Source: Verrucomicrobiia bacterium
Lineage (GTDB): Bacteria; Verrucomicrobiota; Verrucomicrobiia; Verrucomicrobiales; DEV007
NCBI GenBank assembly: GCA_030427505.1
Contig: JAUICH010000040.1
Location: forward strand, 1-35,879
Length of the DNA: 35,879 nt
Reading direction: 5' to 3'
Below are positions 9,541 through 19,500 of the stretch, in pieces; the first letter of the stretch is position 1, and each line of letters begins with the position of its first letter. The position numbers and the translations under genes are program-made. The notes below the pieces were generated by a model. The model was not told where the DNA came from and made no database searches. It worked only from the letters and a program-made list of their open reading frames with translations.

Positions 9541-10039
9541 GGGAGCACCTCTGCCCGCGCCAAAACCGCGGGTTCATCCCCTGCAACAGATTCCCAGAGC
9601 CCCGTGTCACAAAAAAGGGGGGATTTTTTGGGGGGTGGGTAAGGGCCTTTGGAATTCGAAAGGTGGACAGCTGTGCTCCCGTGGAGTGTTTCTGGAAGGT
9701 CCGCCACGGGTATTGAAGCGAAGCTTCTTTGGAGTGCGGCGATCCTTCGCCGCTTTTGCTCGCGGAACCGCCGTACGAAATTTCGTTGCCGTCTGACCAG
9801 ACAGAGTGATCACCGCCAAAGGCGAAAGCCGCCAAGCGCAAAGAGCCCAGGTAAGCGAAAATTTTTCACGACAGGCTTACCTGCAATGGAAAGCGGCGAA
9901 GGATCGCCGCACTCCAAAGAAGCTTCGCTTCAGTCGCAAATTCGATAACGCCCAGGTATTCGAAACTGACTCGTAGCCGCTCTCACCAGAACGTGCTCTG
10001 GAGTTTCCCAACCACACATTCCCACAACCAATACCCCCC
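9541..10039. other. Intergenic, repeat-rich, no gene seen
   Basis: About 500 bp with no convincing coding frame. It holds A-run and G-run tracts near 9607-9640, and a long inverted repeat (9714-9932) with a smaller palindrome nested between the arms. It separates the secretion genes from the membrane methyltransferase-like gene, both on the minus strand, so promoters for the LuxR-type gene would be expected near 9541-9700. Confidence 0.6.
9714..9932. repeat. 43-bp perfect inverted repeat, REP-like, with nested palindrome
   Basis: The left arm 9714-9756 and right arm 9890-9932 are exact reverse complements over 43 bp. Each arm itself contains a hairpin, GCGGCGA-AGGA-TCGCCGC. Between the arms, CAGGTAAGC (9848-9856) pairs with GCTTACCTG (9875-9883). 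No transposase frame lies between them, so this is either a non-autonomous mobile element or two oppositely placed copies of a REP-type repeat. Confidence 0.85.
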
Positions 10040-12106
10040 TCACCACACCAACACCGGCATCAGGTTGCTGTAGTCGTCCGTCCAGCGGACCGGTTTCGGT
10101 TCCTTCCGCTCCCACTCGGTCACGTACCCCGCTGCCTGAATCCGGTCGATCACGGTCCGGTCGTTCCCAATGACCACCCAGCTGGAGTAAAGCTCCCAGG
10201 CTTCGCGCGGCGGCGCTTCCACCCGGATGATTTCCTTGCCGAGATCCGCAGCCAGAACGCGGAGGGGATCGGTCAGATCGACATGCTGATTGGTGATCTG
10301 GGCCACGACATGCCCGCCGGGTTTCAGGTGCCGCTCGTAGATCTCAAACGCCTCGCGGGTGAGCAGGTGCATCGGGATGGAATCGCCGCTGAAGGCATCG
10401 AGAAACAAGACGTCGAACTGCTGCGGCTCGCCGCGTTCCAGTTCGCGCTCCAGTTCCATCCGGCCATCGCCAAGGACCACCTCCACTTTGCCGGGGCAGT
10501 GTTCCAGATAGAGGAAGTGCTGGCGCGCCAGCATCTCCACGTCGGGATTGATCTCGTAAAAACGGACGCCGTCGCCCGGCTGCGCGTAGCTGGCCAGGGT
10601 GCCGATGCCCAGCCCCAGCACCCCGATCTTCATCGGCTGAGGGTTCGAGGGATCGCGGCTGGGATGCATCCGGAAAAACACGCCCGCGCCGCTGTGTTTG
10701 CCGAAGTAGCTGGAGGGAATCCGGTCGAAGGGATCGCTCATAAACTGGTGACCGTGATCGATGCGCCCGTGGTAAAGCTCTTTCTGGTGATCGGGCTCGC
10801 CGAGGTAGTATTCGTAAACCCGCAGCACGCCGTAGAAATTTCGCCGCGCGTCGACAGAGCCCTTTACCTGGAGATAAACATTTCTGCCGAGAAAGATGCT
10901 TAGCAAGGCGAGCAGGACGAAGCTGGCGGCCACGGACAGGACACGGCGTTTGCCGCCCCCTCCCCCAACCAGGTTCGCGGCGACGAGGATGAACGTCAGG
11001 ACAAGCCCGGCGTGAAGTTCCCAGTAACCGTCAAAGACCAGCGGCGCGACAAGACTCACCAGAACGCCGCCCAGCGCCCCGCCCAGCGCGACGGACAGGT
11101 AGAACGTGGTCAGGAAGCGCGGCGCCGGTTTGCGTTTCACCATCTCGCCATGGCAGACCATGCACACGGTGAAAATGGTGGCGAGGTGGAGGGCGATCTG
11201 GACGGTCAGGTGGATGTTGATTTCGCCCTCAAGGTTGAGCAACACGGCGAGCGCGGCGGTGGAGAGGATCGCGAGCGGAATCCAGACGGAGCGCCGGTAC
11301 CAGCGCGGATGGTCGAAGGCGATGATGAGCGTCACCAGGTAGAGCGCGAGCGGTACGACCCAGAAGATGGGGGTCACCGAAATGTCCTGGGTCATCTGAT
11401 TTGTCCCGGCGAGGAGAATGACGGAACCGCAGGCCGCGAAGGCGATCCAGAGAAAGCGATGGCGCGGGGCGGGCTCCCCGGCGGGGAGGTCTTCCTCCAG
11501 GGGCGACGCGCCCGCGTGCCGCTTCCGCAGAAAGTACCAGGCGCAGACTCCCAGAGCCACGGTGTAAACCGCGTAGCCGATGGACCACTGGAGAGTCTGA
11601 GTCTTCAGGCCGAAGGCAGGCTGAAAAATGAAGGGATAGGAAAGCAGCCCAAGCAGAGAGCCGAAGTTCGAAACCGCGTAGAGGCGGTAGGGCGACTTCG
11701 CGGGAAGGGCCTCGCTGAACCAATGCTGGAGCAGCGGCCCGGAGGCGGAGATGAGGACGTAAGGCAGGCCCACGGTCAGGCCCAACAGCCGCAGGATTCC
11801 CCAGACGGGATCGGTTTCGGCGGCCGGCCGAAACGCGTCCGAAGGCGTGATGGGCAGAAACAACAGGGACACCGCGAGGAGAATGAAGTGGACGCCCACC
11901 TGCAAAAGAGGCCGCTCGCGCAGTTTGGAAACGAGGAGATGCACGTAAGCATAACCCGCGAGAAGACCGGCCTGGAAAAAGAGCATGCACGTCGTCCAGA
12001 CCGCCGGGCTGCTGCCGAACCAGGGCAGGATGTAACGCGCGATGACCGGCTGAACCTGAAAAAGCAGAAACGCGCTGAGGAAGATGGTTAGAACGAAAAG
12101 AGGCAT
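10040..12106 (-). CDS. Fused multi-pass membrane / spermidine-synthase-like methyltransferase-fold protein
   Basis: A 688-aa protein. Roughly residues 1-415 are about ten hydrophobic helices in the plasma membrane. The C-terminal part is a Rossmann domain of the spermidine synthase/SAM-methyltransferase type: a glycine motif GVLGLGIGTLA near residue 494, an acidic residue in the next strand (FYEINPD), and DVLFLDAFSGDSIP near 560. Proteins of this kind are often named 'fused MFS/spermidine synthase', but their substrate is generally unknown, and true polyamine synthesis should not be assumed. The start is 16 nt after the stop of the upstream kinase gene, so the two are very likely one operon. 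The N-terminal ATG opens directly into the first helix, supporting this start. Confidence 0.8.
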   Translation of the reverse strand: MPLFVLTIFLSAFLLFQVQPVIARYILPWFGSSPAVWTTCMLFFQAGLLAGYAYVHLLVSKLRERPLLQVGVHFILLAVSLLFLPITPSDAFRPAAETDPVWGILRLLGLTVGLPYVLISASGPLLQHWFSEALPAKSPYRLYAVSNFGSLLGLLSYPFIFQPAFGLKTQTLQWSIGYAVYTVALGVCAWYFLRKRHAGASPLEEDLPAGEPAPRHRFLWIAFAACGSVILLAGTNQMTQDISVTPIFWVVPLALYLVTLIIAFDHPRWYRRSVWIPLAILSTAALAVLLNLEGEINIHLTVQIALHLATIFTVCMVCHGEMVKRKPAPRFLTTFYLSVALGGALGGVLVSLVAPLVFDGYWELHAGLVLTFILVAANLVGGGGGKRRVLSVAASFVLLALLSIFLGRNVYLQVKGSVDARRNFYGVLRVYEYYLGEPDHQKELYHGRIDHGHQFMSDPFDRIPSSYFGKHSGAGVFFRMHPSRDPSNPQPMKIGVLGLGIGTLASYAQPGDGVRFYEINPDVEMLARQHFLYLEHCPGKVEVVLGDGRMELERELERGEPQQFDVLFLDAFSGDSIPMHLLTREAFEIYERHLKPGGHVVAQITNQHVDLTDPLRVLAADLGKEIIRVEAPPREAWELYSSWVVIGNDRTVIDRIQAAGYVTEWERKEPKPVRWTDDYSNLMPVLVW

Positions 12107-12122
12107 GTCAGGAGTTCTGAAC

Positions 12123-15100
12123 TTAATTCGAGGTTGGCTTAGCGGACGAAGGTTTGGGGCCCTCTAACAGATGCGTCACCGCCGTGGCGTCCCCCGCCGC
12201 GAGGGTTCGCCCGTCCGGGCTCCAGGCGATGGCGGTATATCGCTCGCCGTTGGGACTTTCAAGCATCGCCACCGCCTCGTCCCCGGTTTCGGGATCCCAG
12301 ATGCCGATGACCCCGCTCTGCTCCAGGGACGCCAACCGGCCGCCATCCGGCGCCCAGGCGACTTGGACAATGCTGCTGGAATGCCCGGTCAGCTTCCGCT
12401 GAAGCTCAAACTTCGCCAGGTCGCGCAGCTCGATGACGTTCTGACCTGACAAGGCCAGCCAGCGCCCCCGGGGATCGAAGGCCAGATCCAGAATCGTGTC
12501 CGTGGTTTCCGCCAGGGGCTCAGCCGGCTGCCCATCCAGCGGGTGACGCTGAAGTTGAGTCTGGTCGTAGACGGAGAAGATGGCGCTGCTGTCCGGCGCC
12601 CAGCACCAGGGCGCGATGCTATCTGAAATGGCGATGGCGGCGAAGCTCAGGCCCGGCCCGCCGAGGTCTTCCGGCAAGACCTGGACTTGATCGGAGTAAT
12701 TTTGACTGAACGCGATGTGAGCGCCATCGGGGGACCAGCGCAGGCGCGGCAATTTTCTCCAAGTGTCAATGACGCCGGACTCAATCAGATTGACCGACTG
12801 AAGTTCCCCGCCTTCCCGCGTCGAGAAAATCCGGAGATGATTCTCGGTCGCGGCAGCCACGCGTTCTCCGTCCGGATGCGGCGGGACCTCAGTTCCGAAA
12901 AGGGCTTCCAGCCTGAAAGCGAGCGGGGCATCCCCCTCTGACTGGAGGTTCCAGGCATTTGCATAGACGCCGCTGCAGGAGAGCAACCACCGGCCCTGGG
13001 GCCCCCAGGTCAGGCTGCGGATGGCGAAATTCCGATTCGGAAGCGCGAGAGTTTCGCCCACCCGGGAGACGTCCCAAACCCGGAGCGTTTCGTCCCGCGA
13101 GGTGGAATAGAGTTTCGTCCCATCCGGATCCCAGACGAGTTGAAGAACCCCCCCGGAATGGCCGCGCAAGGTCTCCAGCAGCTCTCCGGTCCCGGCTTCA
13201 TAGATCCGGATCGAACGGTCGTCCCCCGCGGCGGCGACGTAACGGGCGCCGGGACTAAAGCAAACGGCCTGGAGCGGACCCGAGGAACTGGGCGAGGTCC
13301 AGACTGGATCAAAGGTGTCCACATCCAGGACCGATACCGAGTAGTCCGGCGTGTTGATCAGCGCGACGTGTTTTCCGTCCGGGCTCCAGTCCATTTCCCT
13401 CACGGCGGCGTCCACGCCCGCGGCGGAAAACTCGCGCAGCCCCAGACTTCCACGGCTGGCGTCAAACCGGCCGAGGACCACGGAGCCTTGAAACCCTGCC
13501 GTGAGAAACTGGCTGGAATCGGCCGGGTTCACGGCCAGGCTGGTGGGGTTTGGGGGATGATCCGCCCCGGCGACAAACTGCCCGTCGGACGCCTGGAAGA
13601 TCCGGATCTTTCCTTGCTCAGCCTGAATCAGGAATCTTCCATCCGGGGTCCAGGCCATCTGATTGCTTTGGTAGTGCTGACCGTTTCCCCCCGCATACAT
13701 TTTCCGGCCATCCCCGGTGGAAAAGACCGCATACTGCCGCGGATGCATGGCTCCGATCAGGACCCTGGTGCTGTCCGGCGAAAAGCTGAGACTGGTGCTA
13801 TTCCAGTTGGTGGTGTCTGCAAAAGGAAACAGGACTTTGCCGCTGGCGGCATCCAGCAGCGAGACCGGCCCATGGTCGGTCAGCTTTGCCGCCAGGAAGC
13901 GGCCATCGGGACTGATCGCCAGCTCCCCGTTCTGGAGAGAGGTCGAGCGGTTCAGGATCTCGAACGGCTGTTCGAGTTCGCGGCGCAGGTGGCGCCACTC
14001 CCAGCCGGTCAAGTCATCGGCGCCGGCCCATTTGGAAGTGAGGTTCTCGACCAGCATCAATCCGCCCGGCTCCTGTAAGGCCCGGGACGCGACGCGCATC
14101 TCCGCGTGGTAGAGGCTGCGGCGAAACTCGGCGGCGGTGCGCTCGGCCTTACCGCGCTGGGTATTCGCTTCCCCGGTCAGCCGCTTCTGATTCAGCGCCA
14201 CCAGGGGCCCACCGGCCGCCAGGGTCAGGACGAACAAGGCCGCCAGGCCCACCGCGGCTGCGTGAACGGGTTTCCGCCGCGCCCAGCGGCCCAGGCGCTG
14301 TGGCCGTGTGAGATTCCGCGCCCGGATCGGCTCTCCGGCCAGCCAGCTTTCGAGATCCTCCGCCAGACCGGCCGCCGAGTGGTAGCGGTGCGCCGGGTTC
14401 TTCTCCAGGCACTTCATCGTGATCGCCTCCAGGTCCAAATCGTGCCCGCCGCTGACAAACGTGGGGCGCCCCGGCACCTCCTCGGCGATCTTGCGCAAGG
14501 TGTCCGCGGTGGTATTCCCCCGGATCGGCAGATTGCCCGTGAGCAGGCGGTAGAGAATCGCCCCCAGGCTGTAAACATCGGACGCCTGGCTCAAACGCTC
14601 GCCATTGGCCTGCTCCGGCGACATGTATTCCGGCGTGCCGAGCACTTCGCCCGTCAGCGTGAGACCGGGCCCGGTCTCGTCGTCGAGGATCTTGGCAATG
14701 CCAAAGTCCGCGATGTACGGTTCGCCCGTCTTTCCATCGACCAGGATGTTCGACGCCTTCAGATCGCGATGCAGAATGCCCCGCCCATGCGCCGCCTGGA
14801 CGGCCCGGGCCACCGTGGCCATGAGCCGGGCGATCTTGCGAAGGTCGCCCCGAAACTCGGCTTCGCACTCGGAGAGCGGCTGGCCCTCGATCAACCGCAT
14901 CGCCAGGAAGGGCTGCCCTTCAATCTCGCCGACTTCGTAAACCGGAATGATGTTCGGGTGATCGATCGCCGCGGCGGCTTTGGCCTCCCGCTGAAAGCGC
15001 GCCAACTCGCCCTCCGACACAAACACCGAAGACGGGAGCAGCTTTAGCGCGACTTCCCGGTTCAGCTTGCGGTCCCGCGCGCGATAAACCACGCCCATCC

Positions 15101-15215
15101 CGCCCCGCCCCAAGGTGCTAAGCACCTCATAATCGCGGAACTCAATCTTTCCAGCGGACCCGGAAATCGAAGCGTCGAGATTGGGAACTGAGCCTAGGCT
15201 GTCGGGATCGGCCAT
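12123..15215 (-). CDS. Membrane Ser/Thr protein kinase with C-terminal WD40 repeats
   Basis: A 1030-aa Hanks-type (PknB-like) kinase. The kinase domain is about residues 29-292 and has all key motifs: the GRGGMG loop (36-41), VALK with Lys58, HRDLKASN (149-156), DFG (170-172) and a GTPEYMSPEQ activation segment. It looks catalytically competent. A transmembrane helix follows at about 318-342. A short coiled stretch leads to a large WD40-type propeller region (about 420-1020; repeated SPDG, AWSPDG and WD units), probably on the far side of the membrane and able to bind a ligand or partner. An ECF sigma factor lies 279 nt upstream on the same strand, a pairing common in Verrucomicrobiota and Planctomycetota. 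The kinase may signal to it. Confidence 0.92.
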   Translation of the reverse strand: MADPDSLGSVPNLDASISGSAGKIEFRDYEVLSTLGRGGMGVVYRARDRKLNREVALKLLPSSVFVSEGELARFQREAKAAAAIDHPNIIPVYEVGEIEGQPFLAMRLIEGQPLSECEAEFRGDLRKIARLMATVARAVQAAHGRGILHRDLKASNILVDGKTGEPYIADFGIAKILDDETGPGLTLTGEVLGTPEYMSPEQANGERLSQASDVYSLGAILYRLLTGNLPIRGNTTADTLRKIAEEVPGRPTFVSGGHDLDLEAITMKCLEKNPAHRYHSAAGLAEDLESWLAGEPIRARNLTRPQRLGRWARRKPVHAAAVGLAALFVLTLAAGGPLVALNQKRLTGEANTQRGKAERTAAEFRRSLYHAEMRVASRALQEPGGLMLVENLTSKWAGADDLTGWEWRHLRRELEQPFEILNRSTSLQNGELAISPDGRFLAAKLTDHGPVSLLDAASGKVLFPFADTTNWNSTSLSFSPDSTRVLIGAMHPRQYAVFSTGDGRKMYAGGNGQHYQSNQMAWTPDGRFLIQAEQGKIRIFQASDGQFVAGADHPPNPTSLAVNPADSSQFLTAGFQGSVVLGRFDASRGSLGLREFSAAGVDAAVREMDWSPDGKHVALINTPDYSVSVLDVDTFDPVWTSPSSSGPLQAVCFSPGARYVAAAGDDRSIRIYEAGTGELLETLRGHSGGVLQLVWDPDGTKLYSTSRDETLRVWDVSRVGETLALPNRNFAIRSLTWGPQGRWLLSCSGVYANAWNLQSEGDAPLAFRLEALFGTEVPPHPDGERVAAATENHLRIFSTREGGELQSVNLIESGVIDTWRKLPRLRWSPDGAHIAFSQNYSDQVQVLPEDLGGPGLSFAAIAISDSIAPWCWAPDSSAIFSVYDQTQLQRHPLDGQPAEPLAETTDTILDLAFDPRGRWLALSGQNVIELRDLAKFELQRKLTGHSSSIVQVAWAPDGGRLASLEQSGVIGIWDPETGDEAVAMLESPNGERYTAIAWSPDGRTLAAGDATAVTHLLEGPKPSSAKPTSN

Positions 15216-15267
15216 CGTGCGGCGATACTCTGGTCACCCCGGCGGCAAAGCAATCGCAATTTGCTAG

Positions 15268-15481
15268 AAGCCATCTCATGAATCGGCAGGCCCGGCCCGT
15301 GAACGATTATTCGCGGTGGCAAGGCGTCGCTGGGCGGAGATGATCTTGGATCACAGAACCCAGCGTCAACAAAGCCGCCGGGAAAAGCGCCGCGTCTTTC
15401 TTTCTCGCGAGCGAAGCGAGCCCGACTTTCTCCACCTGATTCTCTTCTCCCGGACGGGCCTGTCTATTTGTGAGATGGCTT
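15268..15481. repeat. Dispersed repeat, copy B, with 27-nt inverted ends
   Basis: Arms 15268-15294 and 15455-15481 are inverted repeats matching at 23 of 27 positions. The interior holds a GCGAGCGAAGCGAGC run near 15404-15420 that also occurs in part at copy A (110-178). It fills the space between the kinase and sigma-factor genes and has no coding frame of note. It behaves like a non-autonomous interspersed element. It could also insulate or terminate the sigma-factor transcript. Confidence 0.65.
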
Positions 15482-15494
15482 CCAAGCGCCCCCC

Positions 15495-16232
15495 CTACCC
15501 CAGACAGGCGATGAGATACCGCACCTCTGCCTCCACATCGCCATCCGCGTCCAAGGTGTCCGCAATCTCACGCTGAATCGCAACGCGGTAGTCGTCCCGC
15601 AATCGTAAGACAGCCATCCGGATGGCGCCCTCCGTTTTTCCCAGCTTCGCCGCCGCCTCTTGAATCAGGCCCTCGGGCGTGCCCTTGGTAAGGAACGGCC
15701 GGAGCGCTTCATACTCTTGCCGTTTCCCGGCTGCCTCATGCGCCGCTTTCAACTTCTGCCGCGCCTGGCTCAACACCGTCTCCGCCCAGCGCCGGTCGAA
15801 GTCACTCTCCGCCCTGGCCGCGTCGGCGGCGCCCAAATCCCCCAAGCGTTCCTCGGCCAGATCGACATCGATCACCAACATGGAAGCTAAGCCGCCCCGC
15901 TTCGCCGCCCGGCTCCATTCATGCTGATTGGTGATGAAGTGCTGGAGCGAAGTCAGGAGCCAGGAACGCAGTTTGCCAAGATTCGCGTCGAGGTTCTCGA
16001 ACTTCTCGGTTTGCTCCAGCAAGTGGACAAAGAAACTCTGAATGGTGTCCTGCGCGTCGTGCACCGTCTTCCCCCGCCGCCTCGCGTAGCAGTAGAGCGG
16101 AAACCAGTAAGCGCGGCAAAAGTCCTCCAAGGCCTGCCGCTTCTGCTCAGGATCGGTATCCGTGGCCCGCCGGATGAGGGTCCACCGGGTCCGCGGAAAT
16201 TGGTCGTGGCGAGTGAAGGCATTTTCTGCCAT
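15495..16232 (-). CDS. ECF-type RNA polymerase sigma factor
   Basis: A 245-aa sigma-70 family protein of the extracytoplasmic-function class. The sigma-2 region is about residues 36-110 (FCRAYWFPLYCYARRRGK, then DAQDTIQSFFVHLLE). A linker with an acidic segment follows, then sigma-4 with its helix-turn-helix at about 188-217 (EAAAKLGKTEGAIRMAVLRL). No anti-sigma gene is adjacent; instead a membrane Ser/Thr kinase with WD40 repeats lies downstream on the same strand. This fits ECF groups thought to be controlled by phosphorylation. The start at 16232 fits the usual short N-terminal lead. A divergent Roco-type gene begins 341 nt upstream. Confidence 0.9.
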   Translation of the reverse strand: MAENAFTRHDQFPRTRWTLIRRATDTDPEQKRQALEDFCRAYWFPLYCYARRRGKTVHDAQDTIQSFFVHLLEQTEKFENLDANLGKLRSWLLTSLQHFITNQHEWSRAAKRGGLASMLVIDVDLAEERLGDLGAADAARAESDFDRRWAETVLSQARQKLKAAHEAAGKRQEYEALRPFLTKGTPEGLIQEAAAKLGKTEGAIRMAVLRLRDDYRVAIQREIADTLDADGDVEAEVRYLIACLG

Positions 16233-16573
16233 GCGGGACCTTTAGTAATAAACCGGGACAATTTCAACGCGCGAACCATTCCGGAGGCATCGCCCAGAAA
16301 CCTTGGGGTCCGGTTCCATACTGGAGTCGAGTTTCCGAGCTTCGAAGATTTCCAGGGCATCCTCAACCTGGAAACGCTCCAGTTCTTGAGTTCAAGGTCC
16401 GCCGTCCGTTTCCCCTCCATCATCGGGGCTCCGCGCGGCCTAACTGGATTGCCTCTTTTTCCGGCTTCCCATCCGGCGGGTCTTCTTTTAACGGTGAACA
16501 TGGTTCGCCACTCCGGCCCAGTGCGACTCAGCCCAGACCAGCACGGCGGACGCCGCCACGCAGACTTTGATCC
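16233..16573. other. Divergent intergenic region between sigma factor and Roco gene
   Basis: About 340 bp from which two genes point away. Promoters for both must lie here, but I see no strong -35/-10 pair, no hairpin and no clear operator. Nothing else is supported. Confidence 0.4.
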
Positions 16574-19500
16574 ATGACACAGCCCACCAACCGTCCGCCC
16601 CAGGTGATCCACAGCCCCACGGGAGAACGCCCCACCACTTTACCCGCGGACTGGCAGCCGGAACAGTGGCCGGAGGTGACCAAGATCGTCATCGGGTCCC
16701 TGCCTTCCAGCGATGAGGAGAAAACGAAATCCGCCGCGCGGCTCGACGCGCTCACCCCTTGGGGCCTGAACCTGTCGCGCCTGGGCGCCGATTTCCCCAA
16801 ACTCACCCACCTGTATTTGTGGAGAGTCAGCGGATTGAAACACCTGAACGGTCTGCCGAAAACGCTGCAATGCCTGGACGCGAGAGCCTGCCCGGATCTG
16901 GAAACCATCGAGGCCCTGCCATGTGAGGACCTGGACACGCTGGTGTTGGAGGACAATGCCAAACTCTCCACCCTCTCGTCTCCAACCGGTGACGAGAGGG
17001 TGGAGTGGGTTTCCCTTCAGGACCTCAGTCTGAAAGGGTGCACCGGGATACCGCAGCCATGGATTCAGCAATTGCTGACGCGAGCACCCGCTCTCAGGAA
17101 GCTTGACCTGTCCGGTTGTTCACAGTTGGAAGCCCTTGCTGACGATCTTGACTCGGGGTGGCCAGATGCCCTGGTGGACATTCGCCTGGATGGATGCACC
17201 CGCCTTTCCGCGCTTCCCTCGCCGCTTCCTCCCATGTTGAGAAGGCTGGACCTCCGCCACGCGGGCATCGCGGCGCTGCCGTCTTTTCCCAAAGAGCTCG
17301 ACTACATCGATTTGCGGGACACTCTGTCCCTAAGAAAACTCCCGGACATCCACGGCACTCCGCGCACTCTGCTCATCCATGGGTCGCGACTCGAAATCTC
17401 ACCCGAGTTGTTCGGAGAAAAAGCGGACGCCAACATGGCGCCCGAAATTCTGGCGCACCTCGACTCGCTGAAACAGGGCACGGCCTACGATCATGAGGTA
17501 AAGGTGATCCTGCTGGGAAATGGCCGGTGCGGCAAATCTTCCCTCGCCAGGCGATTGATCGACCACGGTTTTGACAGCCGGGAGGAATCCACCCATGGCA
17601 TCCGCTTGTGGCCCAGGAAACCCTGGCCCTTTCATCCCGTGGATGAGGAAGATCCCGGTCATGAAGAGGAAGCACTGCTGAATTTCTGGGACTTCGCCGG
17701 TCAGGATCTTTACCACAACACGCACCGTCTTTTCCTGCAAAGCAAAGCCATCTTTCTCATCTGCGGCACCGATCACGGGGACGGACACTCCATCGAAACC
17801 GACCCCACGGATGACGACGGCCTGGCGGAGGGCGAAGACTTCCGGCGCGGCCCTTTGTATTGGATCGAGCAAGTGGAGTCTTTGGGCGCCATGCCGGGCA
17901 CCAGCGAACCTCCCCCCATCCTGCTGGTCCGCACAAAGACAGACCGGGACGGTGAACCGGGGTTCACGCCGGGCTGGTGGGCCCAGGTTGACTCGGAAGT
18001 GGGCCCCCAGCCAGATCTGAAACGGGTGGACTTTTCCGCGTCAGACGGCGCCGGAACCGAAAAGCTTGAAGCCTGGCTGAGCACCGCGGTTTCCCAGGTC
18101 TTAGGCCCAAAAGGACGGCGCGAGATCGGGGCCAGTGCCTTGGAGGTAAAAAAAGCGATTCAGCGGAAAAAAGACCCGAATGACGCCGCGCACCAAGAGT
18201 CCGAGGAAACCGGCCGCTACGTCCCACCCCCCGAGCCCACTTTGGCGCTGCGGGACTTTCAGGCGCTGGTCGAAGACCACTGCGCGGGAGAAAACTACGC
18301 GGAGACTCCCGGCCTCCTCTTGGAGCGTTTCCATCTTTCCGGGTTCCTCTACCATCACTCCCGCTACCTGCCCGAAGACATCATCCTCGACCAGCGGTGG
18401 GTGGTAAACGGCATCTACGGCCTCCTCGACCGGGAAAAAGGCAGTTGGAAGCGATTGGCGGACGCCGAAGGCCGGTTCACGCTGGAAGACCTGGGCGAAT
18501 GGGCGTGGAATCCGCGCCAGTTGCCAGATGGGAGAAAGTTTCCCGGATTTCCTCCCGAGGTACAGGCCACCTTTCTCCAGTTCATGGAGGCGTGCGGCAT
18601 CTGTTTCGAGCTGATTCCATCCCACTACCGGGACGCAGGCCGCGGAACGATCTACCTGGCCCCCGCCGGCCTGCCGGACCGCTCGGGAGTGGCCTCGCGC
18701 ATCCTCGCCCAGAGAGGAAAGGTGGCTCAAAGAAAAGCCGAATCCATTTCAGGGAAAGGCGTCAGTCAGGAGACCATGGTACAGTTGCTCGTCCGCCTGG
18801 GACGGGACTGGCGCCGGGCCGCCACGCTCTGGAAGTGGGGGGCGCAGGTGGAGTCCTACCGCGCCGAAGTCTGGAGCGACCAGCGAACCTTCATCCACCT
18901 GGAGTGGGAACCGGAGGCAGAGGGCGGCTATGGCGGGACCATCACCCTTACCCAGTTTGGCCCGGATGAATCCTTCCTCCACGCCATTCTCAACGAATGC
19001 CTCGAATTGCCGGGGCTTGAGGACGCCCGTTTCTCCCGCCAACCGGCCAAGTATTCTGGACGCCAGCCCGCGTTGCTTGAAGCGGAAGTTACCAGCGAAA
19101 CAGGCGAAATCGCCGAAGATCCCCTGACGGTCCCCGCCCACAAGCCGGATACAGAGGGAGGCATCGGGATCGAGATCGGGATCTCGTTCAAGGGAGACTT
19201 GAGCGAACAGGAAAGCCGCGTGGAGGACTGGCATCTTCTACCGGACAGTTCCCTGGAAAAGTGGCCGAGGGCCCTGGCCAAAGCACTCCAGTTCTACAGG
19301 TTCACCGTACGGGAATATCGCAACGAACAGGCCAAGATGGAACACGAGAAAATAACGGACCGGAAGTCATTTCTCGACCACCTGACGTCCCGGGACTTCA
19401 TGATCGCCTTCCTCAGCCACGCCTATCTTCAATCGCCCTACTGCATGTATGAACTGATGCAGATCTATAACCGGATGAAAGGCGGTCCGCTGGATCCCGC

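Noticed and set aside
9600-9645. A-run and G-run tract as an intrinsic terminator
   Set aside because: No stable GC hairpin followed by a T-run on the transcribed strand could be drawn there.
11012-12091. Plus-strand open frame opposite the membrane methyltransferase-like gene
   Set aside because: It is hydrophilic, repeat-like and without motifs, while the minus strand encodes clear transmembrane helices and a Rossmann motif.
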